Notes under the pieces: generated by a model
The model's input: the letters and a program-made list of their open reading frames with translations, nothing else
Told to the model about the DNA's origin: nothing
The model's database searches: none
Shown: positions 18,831-26,860 of the stretch, piece after piece
How positions within the stretch are numbered: the stretch's first letter is position 1
How the letters are laid out: every line of letters begins with the position of its first letter
Assembly (NCBI RefSeq): GCF_000631985.1
Contig: NZ_JFYN01000005.1
Span: forward strand, 1 to 64,000
Reading direction: 5' to 3'
Origin: Pseudomonas sp. RIT288
GTDB taxonomy: Bacteria > Pseudomonadota > Gammaproteobacteria > Pseudomonadales > Pseudomonadaceae
DNA: 64,000 nucleotides
Program-made: the position numbers and the translations under genes

Positions 18831-20132
18831 ATGACCGATGTACGTACACCTGCTGCCGAAAATCCCGCTGTAGATCGCACACGCAATACAGAAACTGCCC
18901 ACAAGGGCTGGAGCAAATCCGACACCACCTGGATGCTCGGCCTGTACGGTACCGCGATTGGTGCCGGCACTTTGTTCCTGCCGATCAATGCCGGTGTCGG
19001 CGGTTTCTGGCCGTTGCTGATTCTGGCACTGCTGGCGTTCCCGATGACTTACTTCGCTCATCGGGGACTGACCCGCTTCGTGCTGTCCGGGCGTTCGGGC
19101 GACATCACCGAAGTCGTCGAAGAGCACTTCGGCATCGGTGCCGGCAAGCTGATCACCCTGCTGTACTTCTTCGCGATCTTCCCGATTCTGCTGGTGTACA
19201 GCGTCGCGCTGACCAACACCTTGAGCAGCTTTCTCGAACACCAGTTGCACATCGCCCCGCCACCTCGGGCAATCCTGTCGCTGGTGCTGATCCTCGGCTT
19301 GATGGCGATCGTACGCTGCGGGCAGAACGTGATCGTCAAGGCCATGAGCGTGCTGGTCTATCCGTTCGTTGCCGCACTGCTGTTACTCGGCCTGAGCCTG
19401 ATCCCCAACTGGAACGGCGCGTTCTTCGCCAGCGCTCAAGAGGCAATGCCGCTGTCGACGTTCCTCAAAACGATGTGGCTGGCGATCCCGGTGATGGTGT
19501 TCTCGTTCAACCACTCGCCGATCATCTCCGCTTTCGCGGTCGACCAGAAACAGCGCTACGGCGCCGAAGCCGAACGCAAGAGCAGCGGCATTCTCGCCAT
19601 GGCCCACGGGATAATGGTGGTGACGGTGATGTTCTTCTGCTTCAGTTGTGTGCTGGCGCTGTCGCCGGCCGATCTGGCTGCGGCCAAGGCGCAGAACATT
19701 TCGATCCTGTCGTATCTGGCCAACCACTTCCAGACCCCGGTCATCGCCTACGCCGCACCGCTGATTGCGCTGGTGGCGATCACCAAATCCTTCCTCGGCC
19801 ACTACATCGGCGCCAGCGAAGGCTTTCAGGGCATGATCGTCAAGAGCCTGCGCGGTCGTGGCAAGGTGATGTCGGCGAGTTGGCTGAACCGTGCAACCGC
19901 GCTGTTCATGATCCTCAGCTGCTGGGCCGTGGCCACGTTCAACCCGAGCATCCTCGGCATGATCGAAACCCTCGGCGGGCCGGTGATTGCCTGCCTGTTG
20001 TTCCTGATGCCGATGTACGCCATCCGCCGCGTGCCAGCCTTGCGCCAGTACTCGGGACAGGCGTCCAACGTGTTCGTGGTGCTGATCGGCCTGATTGCAC
20101 TGCCGGCGATCATCTACTCGGTTCTGCCCTGA
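18831..20132 (+). CDS. Serine/threonine transporter (HAAAP family, SdaC-like)
   Basis: The 433-residue inner-membrane protein has about eleven hydrophobic helices, beginning with TTWMLGLYGTAIGAGTLFLPI, the HAAAP-family signature. The segment VMVFSFNHSPIISAFAVDQ is also typical of SdaC/TdcC. It should bring in serine with protons to feed the dehydratase just upstream. The ATG at 18831 has CGAGG eight bases before it; a GTG at 18795 is an alternative. A terminator follows. Confidence 0.87.
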   Translation: MTDVRTPAAENPAVDRTRNTETAHKGWSKSDTTWMLGLYGTAIGAGTLFLPINAGVGGFWPLLILALLAFPMTYFAHRGLTRFVLSGRSGDITEVVEEHFGIGAGKLITLLYFFAIFPILLVYSVALTNTLSSFLEHQLHIAPPPRAILSLVLILGLMAIVRCGQNVIVKAMSVLVYPFVAALLLLGLSLIPNWNGAFFASAQEAMPLSTFLKTMWLAIPVMVFSFNHSPIISAFAVDQKQRYGAEAERKSSGILAMAHGIMVVTVMFFCFSCVLALSPADLAAAKAQNISILSYLANHFQTPVIAYAAPLIALVAITKSFLGHYIGASEGFQGMIVKSLRGRGKVMSASWLNRATALFMILSCWAVATFNPSILGMIETLGGPVIACLLFLMPMYAIRRVPALRQYSGQASNVFVVLIGLIALPAIIYSVLP

Positions 20133-20150
20133 AACGGGCCACAAATGACA

Positions 20151-20178
20151 AAGGCGAGCCATGGGCTCGCCTTTTTTA
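20151..20178 (+). terminator. Rho-independent terminator of the serine operon
   Basis: AAGGCGAGCC-ATG-GGCTCGCCTT is followed by TTTTA, 18 bases after the transporter stop. Confidence 0.9.
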
Positions 20179-20230
20179 TGCCGTATCCATTGTCCAACAA
20201 TTTTCCCGGCACAGCCCTTGCTATGACGTG

Positions 20231-20334
20231 TGCAGGAGCTGTCGAGTGCTACGAGGCTGCGATCTTTTGATCTTCATGACTGAAGTCAAAACAGCACAGG
20301 TCAAAAGATCGCAGCCTGCGGCAGCTCCTACATA
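20231..20334. repeat. REP-type inverted repeat, one arm degenerate
   Basis: TGCAGGAGCTGTCGAGTGCTACGAGGCTGCGATCTTTTGA pairs with TCAAAAGATCGCAGCCTGCGGCAGCTCCTACA. The left arm carries several changes in its central part, so the outer and inner stems pair but the middle is bulged. Confidence 0.75.
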
Positions 20335-20436
20335 AAGCAACAACACAGGCCACGGAATCGCCGATGATCAGGTATTGCGAACCAACCCGATCACGGCCGG
20401 TCAACAACTGCACGTTCAATCAGGCGGTGACGCATC

Positions 20437-20754
20437 ATGGACAACCCTTTTCAGATCATTACCGATGCCTTCGCGCCGGACTATCAGATCAACCTGAGCA
20501 TTCAGGGGCTGGACGGCAGCATCATGCTGACCCTGTCGAACAGCGGCCGGATCGTCGCCAAACGGATGATCAGCGCCGACCAGCGCAACGATCCGGTACG
20601 GCTCAAACGGCTGGTGCAAAGCATTCAGTTCGGCATCGCCATCGAACAGGGTCACAGCGCGATGGCAATCCTTGAAGCGATGACCGGCGGCGACGGTCTG
20701 CCCCCGCCACCGCAGCCATTTGACGGCCGCTCTCGACCGTCAGCCGGGATTTAG
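20437..20754 (+). CDS. DUF3509-family protein
   Basis: The 105-residue soluble protein starts MDNPFQIITDAFAPDYQINL and matches the DUF3509 family, small Pseudomonas proteins of unknown function. A proline-rich tail (LPPPPQPF) ends it. The last four bases overlap the end of the convergent psiE gene. No partner gene suggests a role. Confidence 0.7.
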   Translation: MDNPFQIITDAFAPDYQINLSIQGLDGSIMLTLSNSGRIVAKRMISADQRNDPVRLKRLVQSIQFGIAIEQGHSAMAILEAMTGGDGLPPPPQPFDGRSRPSAGI

Positions 20755-21251
20755 AGTTCGCCCTTCTCGATCTCGGGGTGTTCACCGGAGCCGGCGCCGA
20801 GTTTGCGTTGCGGTTTTTCGATCTTCACCGACGGAAATTGCGACGAGGCGTAACGCACCACCAGGATCGAGAACGCCAGCAGCAGAATGCCGCCGCACAG
20901 GTAGATGATGCCCATGTCCGGCGGGTTGTGGTGCGAGACGTTGGAGATCAGCAAGCGGGTCAGCGCAGTGATCGCCACGTAGATCAGGAAGCGCACCGGC
21001 ATGTGGTTGGTCTTGAAGTAAATCCCGACCATCGCCCCCAGTTCCAGATAGATGAACAGCAACAGAATGTCATCGATCTTGATGTGGCCCTCTTCGAGCA
21101 TGCCGAGAAATTCCATCACCGCCGCCCACGCGGTCACCGCACCAATGGCGAACAGCGCCAGGTAGTGGAAGGTCTCGACGAACAGATTGCCCAGGGACTC
21201 GGCCAGTTGGTGCACGTTTTGCCGCAGTTTCTCGGCCCAGTTGATTTTCAC
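20751..21251 (-). CDS. psiE: PsiE-family phosphate-starvation-inducible membrane protein
   Basis: The 166-residue protein has four membrane segments: FHYLALFAIGAVTAWAAVMEF, ILLLFIYLELGAMVGIYF, VRFLIYVAITALTRLLI and IYLCGGILLLAFSILVVRYA. The ELGAMVGIYFKTNHMPVRFL stretch is diagnostic of PsiE. The role is unknown beyond phosphate-starvation induction in E. coli. I choose the GTG at 21251 with AAGGAAC before it; an upstream in-frame ATG at 21392 adds a non-conserved, arginine-rich leader. Confidence 0.75.
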   Translation of the reverse strand: MKINWAEKLRQNVHQLAESLGNLFVETFHYLALFAIGAVTAWAAVMEFLGMLEEGHIKIDDILLLFIYLELGAMVGIYFKTNHMPVRFLIYVAITALTRLLISNVSHHNPPDMGIIYLCGGILLLAFSILVVRYASSQFPSVKIEKPQRKLGAGSGEHPEIEKGEL

Positions 21252-21575
21252 GATGATGTTCCTTAGCCCGACTCGGGCGGATGATGCGTGTTGGACGTGA
21301 CGGTTTTCCGTATGTGCTGTGCGCCATGCAGAAACGAGGCCACGCATCATGGCGAGCCGGCATGAAACCTGCGCCGTGGCGTTTGGTCGCACCGTTGAAC
21401 AGACAACGTCGACAGGAATGATTGTGACGGTATAACTGAAGTTTCTTGATGAGTTCGTTACGCTTGAAAAGGCATTAGCTTATAAGTGAAATATTATTAA
21501 CCAGGTCAATCTGTGAACTCGCGCACACTCACCCGGTTATTCACCAGTTAGTTATCCAATAAATGACGGGGGTAA
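21252..21575. other. Gene-free interval between psiE start and luxR end
   Basis: No convincing gene is visible. The right half is AT-rich (GCTTATAAGTGAAATATTATTAACC) and may hold psiE promoter elements upstream of 21251. No clear terminator for the luxR gene was found. Confidence 0.5.
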
Positions 21576-22295
21576 TTATTTCCAGAGCAGACCCATCAGC
21601 GAAGCTTTAACTGCAGCAGCGATCTTGTTTTGGCAACCGAGTTTTTTCAGGCAATGGTTAATATGGAAGTTTACCGTCCTTTTGCTGATGCCAAGGATCA
21701 CCGAAACATCGTCCGATGACTTTCCGTCAGCGGTCCATTGCAGGATTTCCTTTTCCCTCTGCGACAGTTCTATCGGCACCGGGAGCGCCGAATCCACGCC
21801 GCGCATTTGCAGGCGCGTCAGGCCCAGGTGAGTGATCTGGGCCAGCCAGGACAGCTGCGCCTGTTTGGTTTCGAGTTCCAGCGCGGTGATCGTCTCGCTG
21901 CCCCGGGCAAAGGTCACCAGCCCTTGGGTTTCGCTATTGAGCAGCGTCTGCCCCCAGCCCTCCGAGAGCCCGTGAGCCTGCGCATCCTGCCAGAATTCAG
22001 GTGTCTGAGCCTTGAGTTCAGCGTCCCACAGCACCGGTTTCACGCTGCGCATTGCGCGCATGACGTAAGGGTCGATTTCCAGGTAACGATTGGTGGAATA
22101 GGCAGCTTGCCAGGCGGGCGAATAATTATTGGCGAGAAAAAGACAAGGTTTGGTGATGGGAAAAAGCCTGCGTGAACCATAGGCCACATAATCAAACTCC
22201 AACTGCCTGGCAACGGTCTTGATATTGTCGAACAACAACTCGACATCCGTTGCAGACATGGCGTTTTCCAACAGTTCAGCCTGCCAATACGACAT
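21576..22295 (-). CDS. LuxR-family quorum-sensing regulator
   Basis: The 239-residue protein has an autoinducer-binding domain (about 20-165) with the conserved ligand-pocket residues of the TraR/LasR family: Trp and Tyr in PAWQAAYSTNRY, Asp in EIDPYVM, Trp in PVLWDAE, and Gly in LSEGWGQ. A LuxR helix-turn-helix follows (about 172-235; LSQREKEILQWTADGKSS, ILGISKRTVNFHINHCLKKLG). AAGGAA precedes the ATG at 22295. It is divergent from the AHL synthase across a lux box, so it most likely senses the signal made by that enzyme and activates the island. Confidence 0.9.
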   Translation of the reverse strand: MSYWQAELLENAMSATDVELLFDNIKTVARQLEFDYVAYGSRRLFPITKPCLFLANNYSPAWQAAYSTNRYLEIDPYVMRAMRSVKPVLWDAELKAQTPEFWQDAQAHGLSEGWGQTLLNSETQGLVTFARGSETITALELETKQAQLSWLAQITHLGLTRLQMRGVDSALPVPIELSQREKEILQWTADGKSSDDVSVILGISKRTVNFHINHCLKKLGCQNKIAAAVKASLMGLLWK

Positions 22296-22371
22296 AGAGA
22301 TTCCTTTCCCACAGTTAATGCTGTCGGCCTCTTGCCAACATGCCTAGCATATTTCCAAATGTTTCCGCTAG

Positions 22372-22387
22372 CTGTCAAGGGTGACAG
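22372..22387 (+). promoter_or_regulatory. lux box upstream of the AHL synthase gene
   Basis: CTGTCAAGGGTGACAG is a perfect dyad (CTGTCA / TGACAG, 4-base centre) and fits the CT-N12-AG frame of las/rhl-type lux boxes. Its centre lies about 42 bases before a plausible start near 22422, with TTTAAT at 22412-22417 as -10. That is the class-II placement in which the box replaces the -35 element. Binding by the adjacent LuxR-type protein is inferred. Confidence 0.85.
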
Positions 22388-22450
22388 GTAGTATGCGAGC
22401 GCAGTGTGCACTTTAATCGCCACCCAACCAATCACTAAACGGAATCTGTG

Positions 22451-23005
22451 ATGGATTACTTGTCAGGACGTTATGACGAGTTGACGACACTAAAGCGTCA
22501 ACGCTTGGCTCAATATCGCTATCAGGTGTTCGTCGAACGCCTCGGCTGGCAATTATCCACGCCGGACGATTTCGAATTCGACCAATTCGATCACATCGGC
22601 ACTCACTACATCGTCGCCGAAGAAGACGGCGGCAACATCAAGGGATGCGCCCGCCTGCTGCCGACCACCCAACCGTATTTGCTGAGTGAGGTGTTCACCT
22701 CGTTGCTCGGTGACAAGCCTGCACCGTGCGCAGATGACATCTGGGAGCTGTCACGCTTCACCTCACTGGACCTCGATGCCGAGGGCGGCAAAAACGAACA
22801 GGTGATGTCCGACGAAAACACCGTTGGCCTGTTCATGGCCACGCTGGAGTACGCCAGGACCTGCGGCGTTTCACATCTGGTGTCGGTGTCCCCGATTGCC
22901 ATCGGACGCCTGCTCAAACGTGGCGGCATCGACTACAAATGGCTGGCACCGCCGCAGGTACTGGACAACCGAACCCTGGGCGCCTGCTACATCACGGTGC
23001 AGTAA
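22451..23005 (+). CDS. Acyl-homoserine lactone synthase (LuxI family, RhlI-like)
   Basis: The 184-residue enzyme keeps the LuxI invariant residues: Arg, Phe and Trp in YRYQVFVERLGW (about 21-33), two Asp in FDQFD, Arg in GCARLLPTT, and Glu and Arg in WELSRF (about 98-103). It should join S-adenosylmethionine with an acyl-ACP to form an AHL. The sequence is closest by eye to RhlI but ends about 15-20 residues earlier, soon after the VLDNRTLGACYI strand. GGA precedes the ATG at 22451; a GTG one codon earlier is possible. It heads a transcription unit with three downstream genes. Confidence 0.9.
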   Translation: MDYLSGRYDELTTLKRQRLAQYRYQVFVERLGWQLSTPDDFEFDQFDHIGTHYIVAEEDGGNIKGCARLLPTTQPYLLSEVFTSLLGDKPAPCADDIWELSRFTSLDLDAEGGKNEQVMSDENTVGLFMATLEYARTCGVSHLVSVSPIAIGRLLKRGGIDYKWLAPPQVLDNRTLGACYITVQ

Positions 23006-23146
23006 CCCTGCCCGACACTCGATAACAAGAAAACACATCAACTGAAGCTGCTGACACGCGTCGAGCAGCACCTTTCGGTGTGGGTCGATTTTCACGCCAT
23101 GGATAGCAACTGCCTTACAACCAACGTTCAACACAGAGGGATGATC

Positions 23147-24391
23147 ATGATCGACATGCACAGGAAAGTTGCCAAAGACATCGTCCACAAGGGCCACGAT
23201 GACGATGTGCTGATTTACGACGCTCACCACTTGCTGCCGGCCTGGCTGCCTGCCGCCATCGTGCAACAGGCCAACCTCGATCCCGTGGATCTGGAGATCG
23301 TCAATCAGGCCTATCGGCTGGACAGCGAACGTCTGGTGCTGCGCTCGCTGCCAACCATCATTGACCTGCAAGAACTCGAACAGGCGGGCCTGTCGGACTG
23401 TCTGCCGGAGCTGCTGACGAATTACGAAAAGGCCACCGACCACCTGATCCTCAGCGGCGTCTGGGTGCTGGAAAGCACTGAGGCCAAACTGGCTCGACTG
23501 CCCGGTTACGGCAACGGCCTGAGCCTCGACCAGCGTCGACAGGTGCATGATGTCCTGAAAACCCTGGACGGCTGCCCGCAGCAGGGTCTGCTTTATTTCA
23601 CCCTGTTCAACGACACCGCCAATTATTTTTTCTACCGCAAGCACCACGAACACGTGCCCGGCCTGATGCTGATCGAAGCGGCACGCCAGGCGATGTACGC
23701 GCAGTTCTACGAGCACAGCGGTTACGCCCGCGGCGAGGTGTCGATTTCCATCGTTGATCTGCTGTCGAGTTTTCCCCGTTACACCGAGTCTTCATTTCAG
23801 GTGGATGTACTGGTCGGCGACTACGAGGGCATGGCGCAGCCGCGGGCGCGCAAGGTCGACAAGCGTGCGCGTTTCTTCCAGCGTGGCGAGCTGGTGGCCG
23901 ATATTCGCCTGCACGGCGAAGTGATCAAGATGCCGGTGTTCAAGCGCATGCGGAATATCAACATCGACCCGGCCTGCTGGTTCCGTCCGCTCAAGGGCAT
24001 ACGCCATGAAGTGCTGGTGCGCCTGGATTCTGGCCGTCACCTCTCCGCCCGCCTTGAGCTGCTGTCGATGGCCGGTCTGCAAGTGCAATGCGACAGCCCG
24101 CTCGACGCCTCCGAGCGCGGACACGTCTACCTGTACCTGGAAAACGAAGGCATGCTCAACCTGCCGTTGCAATCGCTGCACGCCGGCGACGCGACAAAGG
24201 CCGGCACGCTCAAACTGCATCTGGCAGAGCTGGACTCGCCGTTGCGCTTCAAGTGGCGCGAAGTGCTCAAACAATTCGCTTACTTCTCGCACGAAGAAAC
24301 CACCCCGGCTCCGGCGCCCGTCCTAGGGCAACCGTTGTGGATGACCTTCGATCAAGCCTCGGCGATGCCCGAACAAAGGAAGGAAGCATGA
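23147..24391 (+). CDS. AfsA-type hotdog protein (gamma-butyrolactone synthase-like) with C-terminal PilZ-like region
   Basis: The 414-residue protein contains the AfsA signature HEHVPGLMLIEAARQA at about 167-182. In AfsA this active-site helix belongs to the enzyme that condenses a beta-ketoacyl-ACP with dihydroxyacetone phosphate to start A-factor-type butyrolactones. A strand-rich C-terminal part (about 284-390; IRHEVLVRLDSGRHLSARLE, LSMAGLQVQC) looks like a degenerate PilZ fold without an obvious RxxxR. The N-terminal 140 residues are not recognised and may be a decayed first hotdog repeat. I start at 23147, six bases after GAGGG; the frame is open from 23078. The stop overlaps the next ATG (ATGA). 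Confidence 0.75.
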   Translation: MIDMHRKVAKDIVHKGHDDDVLIYDAHHLLPAWLPAAIVQQANLDPVDLEIVNQAYRLDSERLVLRSLPTIIDLQELEQAGLSDCLPELLTNYEKATDHLILSGVWVLESTEAKLARLPGYGNGLSLDQRRQVHDVLKTLDGCPQQGLLYFTLFNDTANYFFYRKHHEHVPGLMLIEAARQAMYAQFYEHSGYARGEVSISIVDLLSSFPRYTESSFQVDVLVGDYEGMAQPRARKVDKRARFFQRGELVADIRLHGEVIKMPVFKRMRNINIDPACWFRPLKGIRHEVLVRLDSGRHLSARLELLSMAGLQVQCDSPLDASERGHVYLYLENEGMLNLPLQSLHAGDATKAGTLKLHLAELDSPLRFKWREVLKQFAYFSHEETTPAPAPVLGQPLWMTFDQASAMPEQRKEA

Positions 24392-25536
24392 TGCCGCGCT
24401 ATCCCCACGTGCTGGAGCCTCTGCGGCTGGCCGGTGGCCTGGAGTTGCGCAATCGGCTGTTCTTCGCGTCGATGGGCGTGGACCTGGCCGATCACAGCGG
24501 GTGCGTGACGCCCGCCATGATCGAGTTTTATCAGGGCATCATGGAGGGCGGCTGCGCCATGGCGTTTCTGTGCAACGCCACGGTCTCGCCGCAGTCGCGT
24601 CTGCAGAGCACCGGGCTCGGCCTGTTCGAGCAGCATCAGGGCGAATCGCTCAAGGCGATGTTCGCCATGGCCGAGCAGGTCAACACGCCGGTGGGTGTGC
24701 AACTGCAGCATTACGGGGGTCAGGGCACCACCACCCACACCGGAGTCGCGGTGCTGACCCCGAGCGGCGTGCCCTGCCCGCGCGTGTCGAAACTTGATCC
24801 GGATTATCGCGTGCGGATCATGGACGAAAGCGACATCGCTCTGGTGATCGAGCAGTTCGCCCATTCCGCCTGGCTGGCCTGGACCAACGGCGCGCGTCTG
24901 GTGCAGTTGCAGGCGTCCAACGGCTACCTGCTGAGCAGTTTTCTCTCGCCGCACACCAACAAGCGCACCGACCGATATGGCGGCAGCGAAGAGAACCGCG
25001 CGCGGCTGTTGCTCGACGTGGTCAGGGCCATCCGCGAGCGCACCCAGGGCCAACTGATCGTCACCATTCGTCTGGGCATCGACGACCGTCTGGGCGCTGA
25101 GGGGCTGCAATATCCGGACCTCAAGGAAACCGTGCAGACGCTCTGTCAGGCCGGCGTTGCCGCGCTGGAATGTTCGATGTGCATGGGCGCGACGTTCGGC
25201 CAGTTGATCGTGCATTCCGAGACCATGGACCAATACCTGCAAGCCGGGGTGCGGGCAATCAAGTCCGTGTCGACAGTGCCGGTGGGATACGCCGGCTTCA
25301 TCAATGGGCTGGACAAGGCCGAGCAGTTGCTCGCCGACGGTGTATGCGATTGGGTGGGGATGTCGCGGGCGCTGTTTGCCGACAATGACTTGATCAACAA
25401 AACCCTGCAGGGCCGCTCCGCCGACATCCACAAATGCCGATGGGACAGCCAGTGCTTCAGCGACAAGAGCAATCCGCGACTGGATCGGGTGTATTGCTGC
25501 GTAAACCCAAAATATTTACGCCCCGCGTTGGCATAA
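24388..25536 (+). CDS. Old Yellow Enzyme-like NADH:flavin oxidoreductase
   Basis: The 382-residue FMN barrel protein shows the family motifs VGVQLQHYGGQG, then NGYLLSSFLSPHTNKRTDRY and YGGSEENRARLLLDVVRAIR, and the phosphate-binding end GVCDWVGMSRALFAD. The usual His in the HGYL motif is Asn. The C-terminal tail has KCRWDSQC and YCCVNP, reminiscent of the iron-sulfur cysteines of 2,4-dienoyl-CoA reductases but with different spacing. It could act as the ene-reductase on a butenolide intermediate made by the upstream AfsA-like protein, to which it is translationally coupled; that role is inference. Confidence 0.8.
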   Translation: MMPRYPHVLEPLRLAGGLELRNRLFFASMGVDLADHSGCVTPAMIEFYQGIMEGGCAMAFLCNATVSPQSRLQSTGLGLFEQHQGESLKAMFAMAEQVNTPVGVQLQHYGGQGTTTHTGVAVLTPSGVPCPRVSKLDPDYRVRIMDESDIALVIEQFAHSAWLAWTNGARLVQLQASNGYLLSSFLSPHTNKRTDRYGGSEENRARLLLDVVRAIRERTQGQLIVTIRLGIDDRLGAEGLQYPDLKETVQTLCQAGVAALECSMCMGATFGQLIVHSETMDQYLQAGVRAIKSVSTVPVGYAGFINGLDKAEQLLADGVCDWVGMSRALFADNDLINKTLQGRSADIHKCRWDSQCFSDKSNPRLDRVYCCVNPKYLRPALA

Positions 25537-25549
25537 GGAGATGCGACAT

Positions 25550-26320
25550 ATGTACGATTTTCTGGGAAAAGTGTGCCTGGTCACCGGCGGCACCAGCGGC
25601 ATCGGCGAGACCGTCAGCGAACGCCTGATCAAGGCCGGCGCCGATGTGATCGTGTTCGGCCGGGACGAAGAAAAAGGCGCGGCGCTGGCCGATCGACTGG
25701 GTGAGCACTGCCGCTTCATCGCCTGCGATGTCGGTGACCCGGCGCAGGTCGAACAGGCGTTCGCGACCATTCGTTCGGTCTACAACCGCCTCGATTGCGC
25801 GTTCAACAATGCCGGCGTGACCGCCAAGTACGGAGCGCTCGCACAATCGTGCCCGGATGACTGGATGAAGGTGATGAACATCAACGTCAACGGCACCTAC
25901 CACTGCATGCGTCATGAGCTGCAACTGATGCTGGGCCGCGGCACCGGGGCGATCGTCAACACCTCGTCCTGCGCAGGTGTGGTACCGATTGGCGGCCAGG
26001 TGGCCTATGTCGCCAGCAAGCAGGCGATCAACGGCATGACCCAGGTGGCGTCGATCGAAAATGCGCGGCTGGAAGACGGCGGCTGCATTCGCGTCAATGC
26101 GGTCGCCCCGGGGCCGATTCTCGGCGGCATGAACAGCGAGGCACGCCTGAAAGCCGCACCGGAAAACACCCAGCGCAAAATCAACGTGACTTCGATGAAA
26201 CGCTTCGGCACTGCGGACGAAGTGGCCAACGCGGTGCTCTGGCTGCTCAGCGATCAATCCGCTTACGTCACGGGTGTGATCATGCCCATCGATGGCGGTT
26301 ACGCCAGCGGCAAGTTCTGA
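25550..26320 (+). CDS. Short-chain dehydrogenase/reductase of the quorum-sensing island
   Basis: The 256-residue classical SDR has TGGTSGIG (cofactor), DVGD, NNAG, catalytic Ser in NTSSCAG and YVASK (Tyr/Lys). It starts 13 bases after the OYE-like gene; AAGGAG lies nine bases before the ATG at 25550, whereas the ATG at 25541 is too close. In Streptomyces butyrolactone pathways a ketoreductase (BarS1/ScbB type) reduces the side-chain ketone after AfsA action, and this enzyme could do the same here. A terminator follows, so it closes the operon. Confidence 0.85.
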   Translation: MYDFLGKVCLVTGGTSGIGETVSERLIKAGADVIVFGRDEEKGAALADRLGEHCRFIACDVGDPAQVEQAFATIRSVYNRLDCAFNNAGVTAKYGALAQSCPDDWMKVMNINVNGTYHCMRHELQLMLGRGTGAIVNTSSCAGVVPIGGQVAYVASKQAINGMTQVASIENARLEDGGCIRVNAVAPGPILGGMNSEARLKAAPENTQRKINVTSMKRFGTADEVANAVLWLLSDQSAYVTGVIMPIDGGYASGKF

Positions 26321-26333
26321 AATCAAAAAAACC

Positions 26334-26360
26334 AACGACCCGACCTGTGCGGGTCGTTTT
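26334..26360 (+). terminator. Rho-independent terminator of the luxI-afsA-OYE-SDR operon
   Basis: AACGACCCG and CGGGTCGTT form a stem followed by TTGC, 13 bases past the SDR stop. Confidence 0.8.
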
Positions 26361-26449
26361 GCTTGAGGGCCAGGGTCAGAAAAACTGCCGAATCCGGTCT
26401 ACAGTGAAAAGCCGCTACCCAAAGCGCAGGGATTCGCTTATCCTTTTCG

Positions 26450-26465
26450 CTGTATATAGATACAG
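26450..26465 (+). promoter_or_regulatory. LexA (SOS) box upstream of yebG
   Basis: CTGTATATAGATACAG matches the CTG-TATATATATA-CAG LexA operator, differing only in the centre. It lies 44 bases before the yebG start, the expected position for repression of an SOS gene. Confidence 0.92.
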
Positions 26466-26508
26466 TAGTCGCTAAGACAACTAAATGTGAAGGCATGTGA
26501 GGTGGTGA

Positions 26509-26847
26509 ATGGCCGTCGAAGTGGTATACCGCAGCAGCCGAGATCTGGAGCGCTTGTTCATGGATAAAGCCGAAGCTGACCGTCATGACAAAATGCTCGA
26601 ACTGGCAGAGATGCTGTCCGAAGTGTTGCAAAAAGCCGTGCCGTCGCTGAACGAGCAACAGGTTGAAGAAGTCGGGATCTACATGGCGAAGAACCGCGAT
26701 GTGTTCGCCAAGGCTTTCAAGAGCCAGCCTGATGCGCTGTCGGAGCTGATCAATGCACCGGCCGAGCCCGTGGCTGAAGAGACTGGCTCGGCAGAATCCG
26801 ATGAAGCACCGGTCAAACCGGCAAAAGCGGCGAAAGCTGCCAAGTAA
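26509..26847 (+). CDS. yebG: YebG-family SOS-inducible protein
   Basis: The 112-residue protein starts MAVEVVYRSSRDLERLFMDK and has the YebG pattern AEADRHDKMLELAEMLSEVL and QQVEEVGIYMAKNRDVFAKAF. The tail is rich in Ala, Lys and Pro (KPAKAAKAAK), which could contact nucleic acid. In E. coli yebG is induced by DNA damage; its molecular role is unclear. GTGAGGTGGTGA supplies the ribosome site. The LexA box supports the assignment. Confidence 0.88.
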   Translation: MAVEVVYRSSRDLERLFMDKAEADRHDKMLELAEMLSEVLQKAVPSLNEQQVEEVGIYMAKNRDVFAKAFKSQPDALSELINAPAEPVAEETGSAESDEAPVKPAKAAKAAK

Positions 26848-26860
26848 TCACTGACCCATT

